DNA from: Cyanobium sp. NS01
GTDB taxonomy: Bacteria > Cyanobacteriota > Cyanobacteriia > PCC-6307 > Cyanobiaceae
NCBI RefSeq assembly: GCF_014280235.1
Contig: NZ_CP047940.1
Coordinates: 682,001-746,000, forward strand
Reading direction: 5' to 3'
Length of the DNA: 64,000 bases
The position numbers and the translations under genes are program-made. Each line of letters begins with the position of its first letter. Position 1 is the stretch's first letter. Shown piece after piece: positions 17,120 through 26,840 of this stretch. Below the pieces are notes generated by a model that saw only the letters and a list, made by a program, of their open reading frames with translations, was not told the DNA's origin and ran no database searches.

Positions 17120-19165
17120 CTAGAGACTCACCGGCTGTGCAGCCAGGGCTGGGAGCGGCGCAAGCTCCAGGCTCTGGGCCCTGCGCTCGGCGCTGAGCTG
17201 CAGTTCATCCTGGTCGGATTCTTCAAGGGAGAGATCAAACCAGAACACGCTGCCAACCTCCGGCTCGCTGGCCATCTTCACCTGGGTGCCGTGCTTGTCG
17301 AGGATGCCACGCACGATCGAGAGTCCAAGGCCCGTGCCCGCCTCGATGTGCACCGCATTCTCGACCCGGAAGAAACGCTCGAAGATGCGGGCCTGGTCGG
17401 CTTCGGAGATGCCGCAGCCGCTGTCACCGATCTCGATCCGCAACCGCGGCAGCGGTGAGGTGAGCTCGCAGCGGGGGTTGTCTTCCCTGGGCACCTGGTC
17501 GTCGTGGAGCAGGCAGAGATCGGGCCAGGGATAGGCCCTCAGCACGATCTGTCCACCGGGCGGGGTGAACTTGAGGGCATTGCCCACCAGGTTGCCGAAC
17601 ACCTGCAGCAGCAGGTCCCAGTTGCCGAGCACCCTGGGCAGCAGCGTTTCGGCTTCGAACCGAAGCTTCACGCCTCGCTCCTCGGCATTCAGCCGGTAGG
17701 TGCGCAGGATCTGCTCGATCGCCTCGGCCACATCCAGCGGCTCAAAGCTCCAGGATCGCTCCGATTCCAGCCGCGACAGATCGAGCACGTCGTTGACCAG
17801 CCTGGTGAGCCGGTCGGTTTCGGCGTTGGCGATGCCGAGGAATTCGTGCTTCTCCTGGTCAGAGAGCTGGTCGCCCAGGTCGTAGAGGGTTTCCACGTAG
17901 CTCTTGATGTTGAACAGCGGCGTGCGCAGCTCGTGGGACACATTGCTGATGAAACGGCTCTGGGCGGCGTTGAGCTCCACCTCCCGGGTGAGGTCCTGGA
18001 TGGTCATGGCGATGCCCTTGAGCGATTCGCCGCTGGCATCGCGCACCGGCTGCAGCACGATGCGCAGGGTGCGGGCGGGATCGCCGACGCTGCAGCGCAC
18101 GTCGGCGGCATCCTGCTGGCCGATGATCATGTTGTCGAGGGCGGAATGCAGCTCCAGGGCCAGCCGTTCCGGCAGCTCGCCGATCAGTTCCTGGCCCTCG
18201 AGATTGCGGCCCTCCCAGCGGAACAGGCGCCGGGCGGTGGGGTTGGCCAGCACGATGCCCCCGGCGGCATCGAGCAGCACGGCGCCGTCGGCCATGGTGG
18301 CGATCAGCGATTCCTGCTTCACCTGGGCGGCAGTGAGCTCCTCGATGTTGGCCGCCTTGTACACCTCCAGCTGGGAGGTCATCGCGTTGAAGCCCTCCAG
18401 CAGTTCCCCCAGTTCTCCCCCCATCGGCAGGGCGATGCGGGTTTCGAAGTCGCCCACCGCCACCTGGCGCACGCCCCGCAGCAGCTCCTTCACCGGCTGG
18501 GTGATGGTGAGGGCGTTGAACACGGCCCCCAGGATCACCAGCACCCAGATCGAGATGAACACGGCCACCGTCACCTCCCGGGTGAGGGCCGCGCTGGCCA
18601 GCAGGGTTTCGTTGGGGTTGATGCCCATGGCCATCACCCCAAAGAAGTGCCCCTCATTCACCAGCGGCACGAACACGTCCGTGACCTGGCCGTCGGGGGT
18701 GAGGTGCTGGCGCACCAGGGGATTGTCTGGCCGCTTCTGGATGTCGGGGGGAAGTTCCAGACGCCGACTCAGCAGCAGTTCGCTGCCCCCCGAGGTGCCG
18801 CCGATCGGGATGCCCAGATAAATGATCCCGTCAGGATCGGCGAAGAAGATGTAACGCAGGCTGCGGCTGGTCTGCCAGAAGCGCTCGGCCAACATGGCCA
18901 GCTCGCGGTCGTTGCCCTCCGCCACCAGGGGCGTCACGTTGGCGGAGAGCAGCAACCCCAGGTCGCGGGCATAGCGGGTGTCGCTCATGCGGGCGTCCCG
19001 CTGGATGCCGTTGAGCGCCAGGAAGGTGATGCCGGTCATCAGCAGGCTCACCACCAGGGTGGCCACCGCCAGCAACTTGGTCTGCAGGCTGAACTCGGCC
19101 CACCAGCGCGCCAGGGCCTGGCGCCAGGAGAACGGGGGGGGAGCGGTGCTGCTCGACGGGCTCAT
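17120..19165 (-). CDS. nblS: Sensor histidine kinase NblS (Hik33/DspA type)
   Basis: The 681-residue essential-type cyanobacterial kinase that controls high-light, nutrient and cold responses, usually through RpaB. Two membrane helices lie near 32-52 and 196-218 around a periplasmic sensing domain. A HAMP segment follows near 220-270, then a PAS domain (about 285-400). The HisKA box is FISNVSHELRTPLF with His411, followed by NIKSYVETLYDLGDQLSDQE, highly specific to this orthologue. HATPase motifs GNLVGNALKFTPPGG and GTGLGLSIVRGIL are intact. Its ATG overlaps the purD stop by four bases, so it is translated behind purD. Confidence 0.93.
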   Translation of the reverse strand: MSPSSSTAPPPFSWRQALARWWAEFSLQTKLLAVATLVVSLLMTGITFLALNGIQRDARMSDTRYARDLGLLLSANVTPLVAEGNDRELAMLAERFWQTSRSLRYIFFADPDGIIYLGIPIGGTSGGSELLLSRRLELPPDIQKRPDNPLVRQHLTPDGQVTDVFVPLVNEGHFFGVMAMGINPNETLLASAALTREVTVAVFISIWVLVILGAVFNALTITQPVKELLRGVRQVAVGDFETRIALPMGGELGELLEGFNAMTSQLEVYKAANIEELTAAQVKQESLIATMADGAVLLDAAGGIVLANPTARRLFRWEGRNLEGQELIGELPERLALELHSALDNMIIGQQDAADVRCSVGDPARTLRIVLQPVRDASGESLKGIAMTIQDLTREVELNAAQSRFISNVSHELRTPLFNIKSYVETLYDLGDQLSDQEKHEFLGIANAETDRLTRLVNDVLDLSRLESERSWSFEPLDVAEAIEQILRTYRLNAEERGVKLRFEAETLLPRVLGNWDLLLQVFGNLVGNALKFTPPGGQIVLRAYPWPDLCLLHDDQVPREDNPRCELTSPLPRLRIEIGDSGCGISEADQARIFERFFRVENAVHIEAGTGLGLSIVRGILDKHGTQVKMASEPEVGSVFWFDLSLEESDQDELQLSAERRAQSLELAPLPALAAQPVSL

Positions 19166-20460
19166 CGGCGACGCACCTGGTGACCGATATCGCGCCGGTA
19201 GGTCATGCCGGTGAAGTGCACCTGGGCCAGTCCTTCATAGGCCCTGGCGAAGGCCGCGTCGAAATCCTCCGCCTGGGCCACCACGGCGAGCACCCGCCCA
19301 CCGCTGCTGACGCAGGTTCCATCGGGGGCGCGCCTGGTGCCGGCGTGGAAGATCTGCAGCTCGTCGCCCGGGCTGGCCACGCCCTCCACGGGGTCGCCCT
19401 GCCGGATCGTGCCCGGGTAGCCCTCGGCGGCGGCGATCACGCAGGCACTGCAGCCGCTGCGCAGGCTGAGCGGTGGAGCGGTGTCGAGCCGGCCCTCGGC
19501 GCAGGCCAGCAGCACCTGGGCCAGTTCCTCGCCCAGCAGGGGCATCAGGGTTTCGCACTCGGGATCGCCGAAACGGCAGTTGAACTCGATCACACTCAGC
19601 CCCTGCGGCGTCAGCATCAGGCCCGCATAGAGCACGCCGCGGTAGTCGATGCCGCGCGCCTGCAGGGCCCGCAGGGTGGGCTCAAGCACCTGCTGCCGCA
19701 CCTCCTCCATGGCGGCGGCGTCGAGGAGCGGGGCCGGGGCATAGGCCCCCATGCCGCCGGTGTTGGGGCCGGTGTCTCCTTCGCCGATCCGCTTGTGGTC
19801 CTGAGCCGCAGGCAGCAGCAGCAAACGCTCGCCATCGCAGAGGGCGAACACGGAGACCTCCGGACCGTGGGTGCGCTCCTCAAGCACCAGGGAGGCGCCG
19901 GGGCCGAAACGGCCCGCGAAGATCGCCTCGATGGCTGCGCGGGCCTCCTCCAGCGTTTCGGCCACGGTCACCCCCTTGCCGGCGGCCAGGCCATCGGCCT
20001 TGACCACCAGGGGCTGGCCCTGGGCCTCCAGGAGCGCCAGGGCCTCCTCGCGGTTGGCTGCAGGCCAGAAGCCCGCACTGGGCACCCCGGCCTCCTGCAT
20101 CAGGGTCTTGGCCCAGCGCTTGCTGGACTCCAGCTGGGCTCCATCGGCGCCGGGACCGAACACCGCCACACCGCAGGCCCTGAGCTGGTCAGCGAGCCCA
20201 GCCGCCAGCGGCACCTCCGGGCCGATCACCACCAGATCGATGGCCAGCTCGCGGCAGCACTGCTGCAGGGCGGGCCCATCGCCCTCGCCGATCTCCAGCT
20301 GGCGGCAGCCGGGTAGATCGCCGCTGCCGCCATTGCCCGGGCTCAGCCACACCTGGCCTACTCCAGTGGAGCGGGCCAGAGCCCAGCCGAGGGCGTTCTC
20401 CCGGCCACCGGAACCCACCACAAGGATGCGGAGGTCGTGCTGCGTTGCCTCAGGGGCCAT
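19162..20460 (-). CDS. purD: Phosphoribosylamine--glycine ligase
   Basis: ATP-grasp enzyme that joins glycine to phosphoribosylamine, the second step of purine synthesis. The 432-residue product has the N-terminal VVGSGGRENALGWAL, the ATP-grasp region PLVVKADGLAAGKGVTVAET near residue 145, and GVLYAGLMLTPQGLSVIEFNCRFGDPECE near residue 275. It overlaps nblS by four bases at its 3' end. purC lies close by on the other strand, separated by one unknown gene, so purine genes loosely cluster here. Confidence 0.96.
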   Translation of the reverse strand: MAPEATQHDLRILVVGSGGRENALGWALARSTGVGQVWLSPGNGGSGDLPGCRQLEIGEGDGPALQQCCRELAIDLVVIGPEVPLAAGLADQLRACGVAVFGPGADGAQLESSKRWAKTLMQEAGVPSAGFWPAANREEALALLEAQGQPLVVKADGLAAGKGVTVAETLEEARAAIEAIFAGRFGPGASLVLEERTHGPEVSVFALCDGERLLLLPAAQDHKRIGEGDTGPNTGGMGAYAPAPLLDAAAMEEVRQQVLEPTLRALQARGIDYRGVLYAGLMLTPQGLSVIEFNCRFGDPECETLMPLLGEELAQVLLACAEGRLDTAPPLSLRSGCSACVIAAAEGYPGTIRQGDPVEGVASPGDELQIFHAGTRRAPDGTCVSSGGRVLAVVAQAEDFDAAFARAYEGLAQVHFTGMTYRRDIGHQVRRR

Positions 20461-20548
20461 CGGGCTCGGAACTGGGGTAGGGAGAGAGGTCAGTGGCTAG
20501 GTTGAAACCACCAGCATGGCTGGCCCCTGGCCCGACAGGCCTGCCAGG

Positions 20549-20570
20549 CCCGGTCCAGGAGTGGACCGGG
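20549..20570. repeat. Perfect 8-bp hairpin upstream of the purC-linked gene
   Basis: CCCGGTCC (20549-20556) and GGACCGGG (20563-20570) pair across a six-base loop in the 168-base gap between the divergent purD and the next plus-strand gene. No T-run follows. It could lie in the 5' leader of the 20629 gene and shape its translation; no known purine riboswitch pattern was recognised. Confidence 0.45.
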
Positions 20571-20628
20571 TGCCCGCTTCTGGCCCATCAGGGGTCTCGT
20601 TCCTGAACTCCCGCTCCATTCTCTCCCC

Positions 20629-21576
20629 ATGCAGGCTGGTCGATCGCGAAGCACCGCGCTGGCTCTGGGCCTGGCCTGGGCGACGTTGCTGCCCGGGGGA
20701 GGCGGAGGCCGGCTGAGGGCCCAGCCCGCCCCTGAGGCCATCCCCCCACTCCTGGACCTCTGCCAGCAGGCCCGGGCCGCGGCGGACGCGGTTCAGCTGC
20801 GCAGCCTGCAGGATCGCCTGCTGGCCCTGCCCACGGACCAGGGACTGGAGCCGGTGCTGGCCAGCGCCGATGCCCTGGTGCGCTGTGAGGCCCCCGACGC
20901 CGCCCTGACCGTGCTGGCGCGCCGTTCTCCCGCTCCCGGTCCTGGCCGCCGGGCCTGGCTGCTGCTGCAGTGGCGGGCCGCCGATGCGGGACTCGACCAC
21001 GAGCGCGCCGCCCAGGCCCTGCGCTGGCTGGCGGAGGGCGACCCGGTGCGCCTTCAGGAGGTCAGCCTGCCCCTGGCCCCGCGGCAGGGAGCATCGCCGC
21101 AGACCCGCTCCGCCCTCGACCAGCTGGCCGACCACCTCGAAAGCCTGGGCCGCGCCGACGAGGCCGCCGTGGTGCTGCTGGCCAGCCGCGGCACGCCGGA
21201 GAGCGACGCCCGGCGCTGGGGCCGAGCGGTGGCCCTGAGCACAGGCCTGGAGCCTGATCTGCGAGACAGCCTGCTGGAGCGGGCCCTCGAACAGGCCGCC
21301 GCCAGCGGTGCCTGGGGGCTGGTGGCCGACCTGCTCGATCAGCAGCTCGCCGCAGCCCCGTCCGGCCCCATCACCCAGCTCTCAGCGGCCGAGGCCCAGG
21401 CGCTGCAGCGGCGCCTGCGGCTCAGCGGCCGGATTGACGATGCCTACGGTGAGTGGCTGCTGCAGCGCCGCTTTGCGGCGGATCCGGCCCGGGCCGCCCA
21501 GCTGGATCGGCTGCTGCGCTCCCCCCGTGATCCCGGCGGCCATGCCGTCCAGCCCCCTGACCCATCCCTGCCATGA
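20629..21576 (+). CDS. Exported or lipoprotein-like alpha-helical hypothetical protein
   Basis: A 315-residue protein I do not recognise. It opens with a short hydrophobic leader (residues 9-25, [17 protein letters not shown]), probably a signal sequence. The rest is almost wholly helical, rich in Ala, Leu, Arg and Asp, and reads like tandem helical-hairpin (TPR-like) repeats: [50 protein letters not shown]. No catalytic motif is seen. Its last four bases overlap the purC start, so it is the first gene of a two-gene unit. Confidence 0.65.
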   Translation: MQAGRSRSTALALGLAWATLLPGGGGGRLRAQPAPEAIPPLLDLCQQARAAADAVQLRSLQDRLLALPTDQGLEPVLASADALVRCEAPDAALTVLARRSPAPGPGRRAWLLLQWRAADAGLDHERAAQALRWLAEGDPVRLQEVSLPLAPRQGASPQTRSALDQLADHLESLGRADEAAVVLLASRGTPESDARRWGRAVALSTGLEPDLRDSLLERALEQAAASGAWGLVADLLDQQLAAAPSGPITQLSAAEAQALQRRLRLSGRIDDAYGEWLLQRRFAADPARAAQLDRLLRSPRDPGGHAVQPPDPSLP

Positions 21577-22340
21577 GCGCCTACAGCCTCGGTTCCCTGC
21601 TCCATGAAGGCAAGGCCAAACGGGTGCACGCCACCGACCAGCCCGACCTGGTGGCGGTGGAGTTCAAGGACGATGCCACCGCCTTCAATGCGCTCAAAAC
21701 GGCCCAGCTGGTGGGCAAGGGGGAACTCAACTGCCAGATCTCGGCCCTGCTGTTCGAGCTCCTGGCCCGTCAGGGCATCCCCACCCACTACCTCGGACTG
21801 GGCGAGGGGGAGCACGGCGGCCATTGGATGTTGGTGAGGCCGGTGCGCATCGTGCCGATCGAGGTGGTGATCCGCAATCTGGCGGCCGGCTCCCTCTGCC
21901 GCCAGATGCCGATCGAGGCGGGCACCCCTCTGGAGCCGCCGCTGCTCGACCTCTATTACAAGGATGATGGCCTTGCAGACCCCCTGCTCACCGAGGCGCG
22001 CCTGCAGCATCTCGGCCTGCTGGATTCCAGCCAGCGCCAGGAGCTGGAGCGGCTGGCCCGTGAGGTGAATGCTGCGCTCCAGGAGATGCTGGCCAGCGTG
22101 GGACTGATCCTGGTGGATTTCAAGATTGAACTGGGCTTCACGGCCGACGGGCAGCTGGTGGTGGCCGATGAGATCAGCCCCGACACCTGCCGGCTCTGGG
22201 ACCGAGGGATTGCCGACAGCGACGATCGCATCCTCGACAAAGACCGCTTTCGCCGCGATCTTGGCGGAGTGGTGGAGGCCTATGGGCAGGTTCTCAAACG
22301 GCTCCAAGGGGTCTGTCCCCAACCGGAGGTCTACCGGTAA
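21573..22340 (+). CDS. purC: Phosphoribosylaminoimidazole-succinocarboxamide synthase
   Basis: Joins aspartate to CAIR with ATP in purine synthesis (SAICAR synthase). The 255-residue protein begins [16 protein letters not shown] and contains [26 protein letters not shown] and [15 protein letters not shown], the standard set of signatures. Its start overlaps the previous gene's stop by four bases. bamA begins 42 bases after its stop on the same strand. Confidence 0.96.
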   Translation: MSAYSLGSLLHEGKAKRVHATDQPDLVAVEFKDDATAFNALKTAQLVGKGELNCQISALLFELLARQGIPTHYLGLGEGEHGGHWMLVRPVRIVPIEVVIRNLAAGSLCRQMPIEAGTPLEPPLLDLYYKDDGLADPLLTEARLQHLGLLDSSQRQELERLAREVNAALQEMLASVGLILVDFKIELGFTADGQLVVADEISPDTCRLWDRGIADSDDRILDKDRFRRDLGGVVEAYGQVLKRLQGVCPQPEVYR

Positions 22341-22382
22341 GGTCACGGCATTTGCGGCCATCCCGCGCTCTTCGTGACTGGC

Positions 22383-24665
22383 ATGGTGGGTTCATTCGGC
22401 TGGAAAGGTGCGGGTCCGCTCCTGGGTCTTGCACTTCTGGCAGGCTCGCCGGTGCTGGCCCAGGACCAGCAGCAGGAGACGGCCGCTCCCGCCGTGCAGC
22501 CGGAGGAGAGTCCGCCCACAGCGCCGGGCGAGGGGGAGTTTGACTTCCCCATCCCCGCCCCGGCCGAGCAGCCGGCCACGCCCGCACCGCAGCGGACGGC
22601 ACCGGCACCAGAGGGGTCGACACCGGCCCCAGCCCAGGAAAGCCCGGCTCCCGCTGACGCTTTCGGGGTGCCTGAGCAGTCCGATGTTCCTGAGGAGCCG
22701 CGGGTTCAGATCGCTGAGATCGTGGTGGAGGGCCTCGAAGGGCATCCCGAGAGCGAGCGCCTTGAGCTGGCCGCCTATGCCGCCATGGCGGTCACCCCCG
22801 GCACCCGGGTCACCCGCAGTGAACTGCAGACCGACCTCTCGGCCATCTATGCCACGGGCTGGTTTTCCGATGTGCGCATTCAGCCCCAGGATGGGCCCCT
22901 GGGGGTGAGGCTGATCGTCTCGGTGGTGCCCAACCCCGTGCTTCAGGCCGTGGAGCTGGAGCCCACGGATCTGAAGCTGCCGGAGCAGGTCGTCAGCGAC
23001 ACCTTTGCCGCCGACTTCGGCAAGACCCTCAACCTGAACGCCATGCAGTCCCGCATGCAGGATCTGCAGAGGTGGTATGCCGATCAGGGTTATTCGCTGG
23101 CAAGGGTCACCGGCCCCACCCGGGTGAGCCCCGACGGCACGGTGGAACTGCTGGTGCGGGAAGGCACCGTGGAGGGGGTGGAAGTCCAGTTCCTGGATAA
23201 GGAGGGTTCGGCCACCAACGAAAACGGTGAGCCGATCCGCGGCAAGAGCAAGCCCTGGGTGGTGAGCCGCGAGATCTCCATGAAGAATGGAGATGTCTTC
23301 AACCGCCGCCAGCTGGAGGAAGACATCCGCCGCCTCTACGGCACAGGTCTGTTCGGCGATGTCAAGGTCACCCTGCGCCCGGTGCCCGCCGAACCCGGCA
23401 AGGTGGTGATCGTGCTGGGCATGGTGGAGCAGTCCACCGGCTCCATCTCGGGCGGCATCGGCTACAGCCAGACTCAGGGCGTGTTCGGACAGATCCAGCT
23501 CCAGGAGAGCAATCTGTTGGGCAGAGCCTGGAATCTGGGTACCAACTTCTCCTATGGCCAGTTCGGTGGCCTGGGCGATATCACCTTCACCGATCCCTGG
23601 ATCAAGGGTGATCGCTTCCGAACCTCTTTCCGCGCCCGGATCTTCTTCAGCCGGGAAGTGCCCCAGTTGTTCCAGAGCGAGAACAACGACACCACCTTTG
23701 ACCTGAAGGACTTCAACGGCGCTGATTTCGACGTCGTCACCAACAGCCCTGTGGACACCTCCGGGCCGTTCGCTGAGGTGCGCACCAACTTCGACACCGT
23801 GGCGATCCAGCGGGTCGGGGCCAACGTGCAGTTCATCCGCCCCCTCAACGGTGGAGATCCCTTCAAGCGGGCCCCCTGGAACCTGATCCTGGCCTTCGGT
23901 GGCCAGGAGGTCACGCCGATGAACTTCTCGGGCTCGAAGTTCAGCCAGGCCGTGGTCGGCGTCGACGACGACCTGCCCCAGCCGGTGCGGGTGCGCAGCA
24001 ATCAGGTGATCTGCCTGGCCTTCAACTGCGCCTCGGAAAACCAGTTGCTCAGCTTCAGGGTGGGAGCCACCTTCAGCTCCCTCGACGACCCCCGCAATCC
24101 CACCAGTGGCAACTTCTTCAGCATCGGCACCGAGCAGTTCCTCTCGGTGGGAGAGGACTCCCCCACCTTCAACCGTCTGCGCACCACCTTCACCCACTTC
24201 ATCCCGGTGGACTGGCTGAAGATCTACAAGGGCTGCCGTCCCAAGCCGGGCGAGACCCGCGATTGCAAGCAGGCCCTGGCGTTTCAGGTGTCCGCCGGCA
24301 CCCTGATCGGCGATGACATCCCCCCCTACGAAGCCTTCTGCCTCGGCGGTGGCAACTCGGTGCGGGGCTACTTCGACTGCGACCTGGGGGTGGGCAAGAG
24401 CTATGCCGAGTTCACGGTTGAATACCGCTTCCCCCTGTTCAGCATCATCAGCGGCTCGGTGTTCTTTGACGCCGGCACCACCTTCGGCACCCAGAGCGAC
24501 ATCCCCGGCAACCCTGGTGGCCTGCTCGGCAAGGAGGGTGAGGGCTTCTCACCCGGGGTCGGCGTGATCGTCACCACCCCCGTGGGGCCGTTGCGGCTGG
24601 AGGTGGCCACGGAGAACTTCACCGACAACTGGCGCTTCAACCTCGGTGTGGGCTGGAAGTTCTAG
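22383..24665 (+). CDS. bamA: Outer-membrane assembly protein BamA (Omp85)
   Basis: Inserts beta-barrel proteins into the outer membrane. The 760-residue precursor has a signal peptide ending near PVLAQDQQQ. A Pro/Ala/Glu-rich periplasmic linker of about 80 residues follows. Then come POTRA domains (about 100-370), including VQIAEIVVEGLEG and AVTPGTRVTRSELQTDLSAIYATGWFSDV. The Omp85 barrel includes SGGIGYSQTQGVFGQIQLQESNLLGR and GGGNSVRGYFDCDLGVGKSYAE, and ends in the C-terminal aromatic GWKF typical of barrels. An in-frame GTG at 22374 is an alternative start. It heads the lipid A gene run, with lpxC overlapping its stop by one base. Confidence 0.92.
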   Translation: MVGSFGWKGAGPLLGLALLAGSPVLAQDQQQETAAPAVQPEESPPTAPGEGEFDFPIPAPAEQPATPAPQRTAPAPEGSTPAPAQESPAPADAFGVPEQSDVPEEPRVQIAEIVVEGLEGHPESERLELAAYAAMAVTPGTRVTRSELQTDLSAIYATGWFSDVRIQPQDGPLGVRLIVSVVPNPVLQAVELEPTDLKLPEQVVSDTFAADFGKTLNLNAMQSRMQDLQRWYADQGYSLARVTGPTRVSPDGTVELLVREGTVEGVEVQFLDKEGSATNENGEPIRGKSKPWVVSREISMKNGDVFNRRQLEEDIRRLYGTGLFGDVKVTLRPVPAEPGKVVIVLGMVEQSTGSISGGIGYSQTQGVFGQIQLQESNLLGRAWNLGTNFSYGQFGGLGDITFTDPWIKGDRFRTSFRARIFFSREVPQLFQSENNDTTFDLKDFNGADFDVVTNSPVDTSGPFAEVRTNFDTVAIQRVGANVQFIRPLNGGDPFKRAPWNLILAFGGQEVTPMNFSGSKFSQAVVGVDDDLPQPVRVRSNQVICLAFNCASENQLLSFRVGATFSSLDDPRNPTSGNFFSIGTEQFLSVGEDSPTFNRLRTTFTHFIPVDWLKIYKGCRPKPGETRDCKQALAFQVSAGTLIGDDIPPYEAFCLGGGNSVRGYFDCDLGVGKSYAEFTVEYRFPLFSIISGSVFFDAGTTFGTQSDIPGNPGGLLGKEGEGFSPGVGVIVTTPVGPLRLEVATENFTDNWRFNLGVGWKF

Positions 24666-25525
24666 TGGGGCTCTGGCCCGCCGACTATTCCCGGGCCTGG
24701 ACCCTCAGCGCTGCCGTGGAGCGCTCGGGTGTGGGTTTGCACAGCGGCGCCCTCTCCCGGGTCAGGCTGCAGTCGTCCAGGCGACCGGGCTACTGGCTGG
24801 GCTGGCTGGACCAGCCGGATGCCCCCCTGCTGCAGCTGGGGCCGGCGGCCGTCCATGTCACCACCCTCTGCACGGCGGTGGCGCTGGGGGACCGTCAGCT
24901 GGCCACCGTGGAGCACCTGCTGGCCGCCCTGGCCGGCACCGGCGTGAGCCAGGCCGAAATCCTGGTGGATGGTCCGGAGGTTCCCCTGCTCGATGGCTCC
25001 GCTCTCCCCTGGGTGGAGGCGATCGCTGAAGCCGGTCTGGAGCCGGTGGAGGGCACACCGCCCTCGCCCCAGCTGGAGGCGCCGCTCACGCTGCACCAGG
25101 GGGCCGGCTTCGTCACGGCCCTGCCAGCTCAAGGCCTGAGGCTGGGGGCCGGCATCGAGTTTGGCGAGGCGGCGATCGGTCGCCAGCTCTATGGCCTGGA
25201 GCTCAGCCCGGCGGCGTTCGTGGCGGAGATCGCCCCGGCACGCACCTTCGGCCTGCTCTCCCAGGTGGAGCAGCTGCGGGCGGCCGGCCTGATCCAGGGC
25301 GGTGCCCTCGACAACGCCCTCGTCTGTGATGGCGATCACTGGCTCAACCCGCCGCTCCGGTTTGCCGATGAACCGGTGCGCCATAAAATCCTGGACCTGT
25401 TGGGCGATCTGGCCTTGGTCGGTCTGCCACGGGCCCAGGTGTTTGCCTTCCGGGGCTCCCATGGACTCCACACCGCCCTCGCGGCCGCCCTGGCGGACCT
25501 GCCCCGTTCGTCGTTTGCCGCTTGA
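24665..25525 (+). CDS. lpxC: UDP-3-O-acyl-N-acetylglucosamine deacetylase
   Basis: Zinc enzyme that commits UDP-acyl-GlcNAc to lipid A synthesis. The 286-residue protein starts with a GTG that overlaps the bamA stop by one base (TAGTG). [11 protein letters not shown] near residue 18 is the N-terminal signature. The zinc and active-site elements [39 protein letters not shown] and GSHGLHTAL are all present. It sits between bamA and fabZ, in the conserved order of picocyanobacterial lipid A loci. Confidence 0.94.
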   Translation: MGLWPADYSRAWTLSAAVERSGVGLHSGALSRVRLQSSRRPGYWLGWLDQPDAPLLQLGPAAVHVTTLCTAVALGDRQLATVEHLLAALAGTGVSQAEILVDGPEVPLLDGSALPWVEAIAEAGLEPVEGTPPSPQLEAPLTLHQGAGFVTALPAQGLRLGAGIEFGEAAIGRQLYGLELSPAAFVAEIAPARTFGLLSQVEQLRAAGLIQGGALDNALVCDGDHWLNPPLRFADEPVRHKILDLLGDLALVGLPRAQVFAFRGSHGLHTALAAALADLPRSSFAA

Positions 25526-26034
25526 CCCCCTTGCCCACCTCCCCCGACCCTTCCGCCGCCTGCCCCGAGAACCCCGCGGCTGCTGAGCCGGTGCCGCCGT
25601 CCGTGGTGCTGAGCGCCGAGCAGATCCAGGGGCTGCTGCCCCACCGCTATCCCTTTGCCCTGGTGGATCGGGTGATCCTGCACGAGCCGGGCAAGCGGGC
25701 CGTGGCCATCAAGAACGTGACCGTCAACGAACCCCACTTCCAGGGGCATTTCCCCGGTCGGCCCCTGATGCCCGGGGTGCTGATCGTGGAGGCGATGGCC
25801 CAGGTGGGCGGCCTGATCGTGACCCAGATGCCCGACCTGCCCAAGGGCATGTTCGTGTTTGCCGGCATCGATGGCGTGCGCTTTCGCCGCCCGGTGGTGC
25901 CCGGCGATCAGCTCGTGATCACCTGCACTCTGCTCACCCTCAAGCGCCGGCGCTTCGGCAAAGTGGCCGCCGAAGCCCTCGTGGATGGTGAGCTGGCCTG
26001 TTCCGGTGAATTGATGTTCTCTCTGGTGGACTGA
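25522..26034 (+). CDS. fabZ: (3R)-hydroxyacyl-ACP dehydratase
   Basis: Hot-dog-fold enzyme of fatty-acid elongation that shares hydroxyacyl-ACP with lipid A synthesis. The 170-residue product has [14 protein letters not shown] with its active-site His, and [19 protein letters not shown] with its active-site Glu. A TTG at 25522 overlaps the lpxC stop by four bases. Residues 1-25 from this start are low-complexity, so a GTG at 25591 giving a shorter protein of family length is possible. It is followed by lpxA with a one-base overlap. Confidence 0.92.
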   Translation: MTPLPTSPDPSAACPENPAAAEPVPPSVVLSAEQIQGLLPHRYPFALVDRVILHEPGKRAVAIKNVTVNEPHFQGHFPGRPLMPGVLIVEAMAQVGGLIVTQMPDLPKGMFVFAGIDGVRFRRPVVPGDQLVITCTLLTLKRRRFGKVAAEALVDGELACSGELMFSLVD

Positions 26035-26840
26035 TGGCCACCACGATCCATCCCACCGCCGTGGTCGACCCGCGCGCCGAGCTGGCCGCCGGTGTCGCGG
26101 TGGGTCCCTATGCGGTGATCGGGCCCCAGGTGCGCCTCGGCCCGGACTGCAGCATCGGCCCCCATGTGGTGCTCGATGGCCGGGTGCGCATGGGCCGCGG
26201 CAACCGCATCTTCCCCGGGGCCTGCATCGGCCTGGAACCCCAGGATCTCAAGTACACCGGCGATCCCACCGAGGTGGTGATCGGCGATGACAACACGATC
26301 CGCGAGTACGTGACCATCAACCGTGCCACCACCGACAGCCAGCAGACCCGCATCGGCGATGGCAACCTGCTGATGGCCTACAGCCACCTGGGCCACAACT
26401 GTGCCCTGGGCGATCGGATCGTGATCGCCAACGGCGTGGCCGTGGCCGGCCATGTGGTGATCGGCGATCGGGCCGTGATCGGTGGGGTGCTGGGCATCCA
26501 CCAGTTCGTGCAGATCGGCAGCCTGGCGATGGTGGGGGGGATGAGCCGCATCGAACGCGACGTGCCGCCCTTCACTCTGGTGGAAGGCCACCCGTCGCGG
26601 GTGCGGGCTCTCAACACGATCGGCCTGCGCCGCAGCGGGCTCACCGAGCTGGATGGGGGCCTGCAGTTCGCCGATCTCAAGCGCTGCTGGTCCCTGCTCT
26701 ACCGGCAGGAGCTGACCCTGGCCGAGGCGCTGGATCAGCTGCGGGCCACTCCGCTCACGGCTGCCGCTGAGACGCTGGTGGCCTTTCTGGAGTCCTCGCT
26801 CCAGCCAGGGCGTCGCGGTCCGATCCCCGGAGCCCGCTGA
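26034..26840 (+). CDS. lpxA: UDP-N-acetylglucosamine acyltransferase
   Basis: Trimeric left-handed beta-helix enzyme that moves a hydroxyacyl chain from ACP to UDP-GlcNAc, the first lipid A step. The 268-residue protein shows hexapeptide repeats from residue 2 ([20 protein letters not shown]), the conserved [16 protein letters not shown], and the catalytic-His region [20 protein letters not shown]. The C-terminal helical domain begins near [14 protein letters not shown] overlaps the fabZ stop by one base, and its own stop overlaps lpxB by one base. Confidence 0.95.
   Translation: MATTIHPTAVVDPRAELAAGVAVGPYAVIGPQVRLGPDCSIGPHVVLDGRVRMGRGNRIFPGACIGLEPQDLKYTGDPTEVVIGDDNTIREYVTINRATTDSQQTRIGDGNLLMAYSHLGHNCALGDRIVIANGVAVAGHVVIGDRAVIGGVLGIHQFVQIGSLAMVGGMSRIERDVPPFTLVEGHPSRVRALNTIGLRRSGLTELDGGLQFADLKRCWSLLYRQELTLAEALDQLRATPLTAAAETLVAFLESSLQPGRRGPIPGAR

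Noticed and set aside
22392-24197. 601-codon minus-strand frame inside bamA
   Set aside because: It is antisense to a clear BamA protein and shows the Gly/His-rich composition typical of shadow frames in GC-rich DNA.
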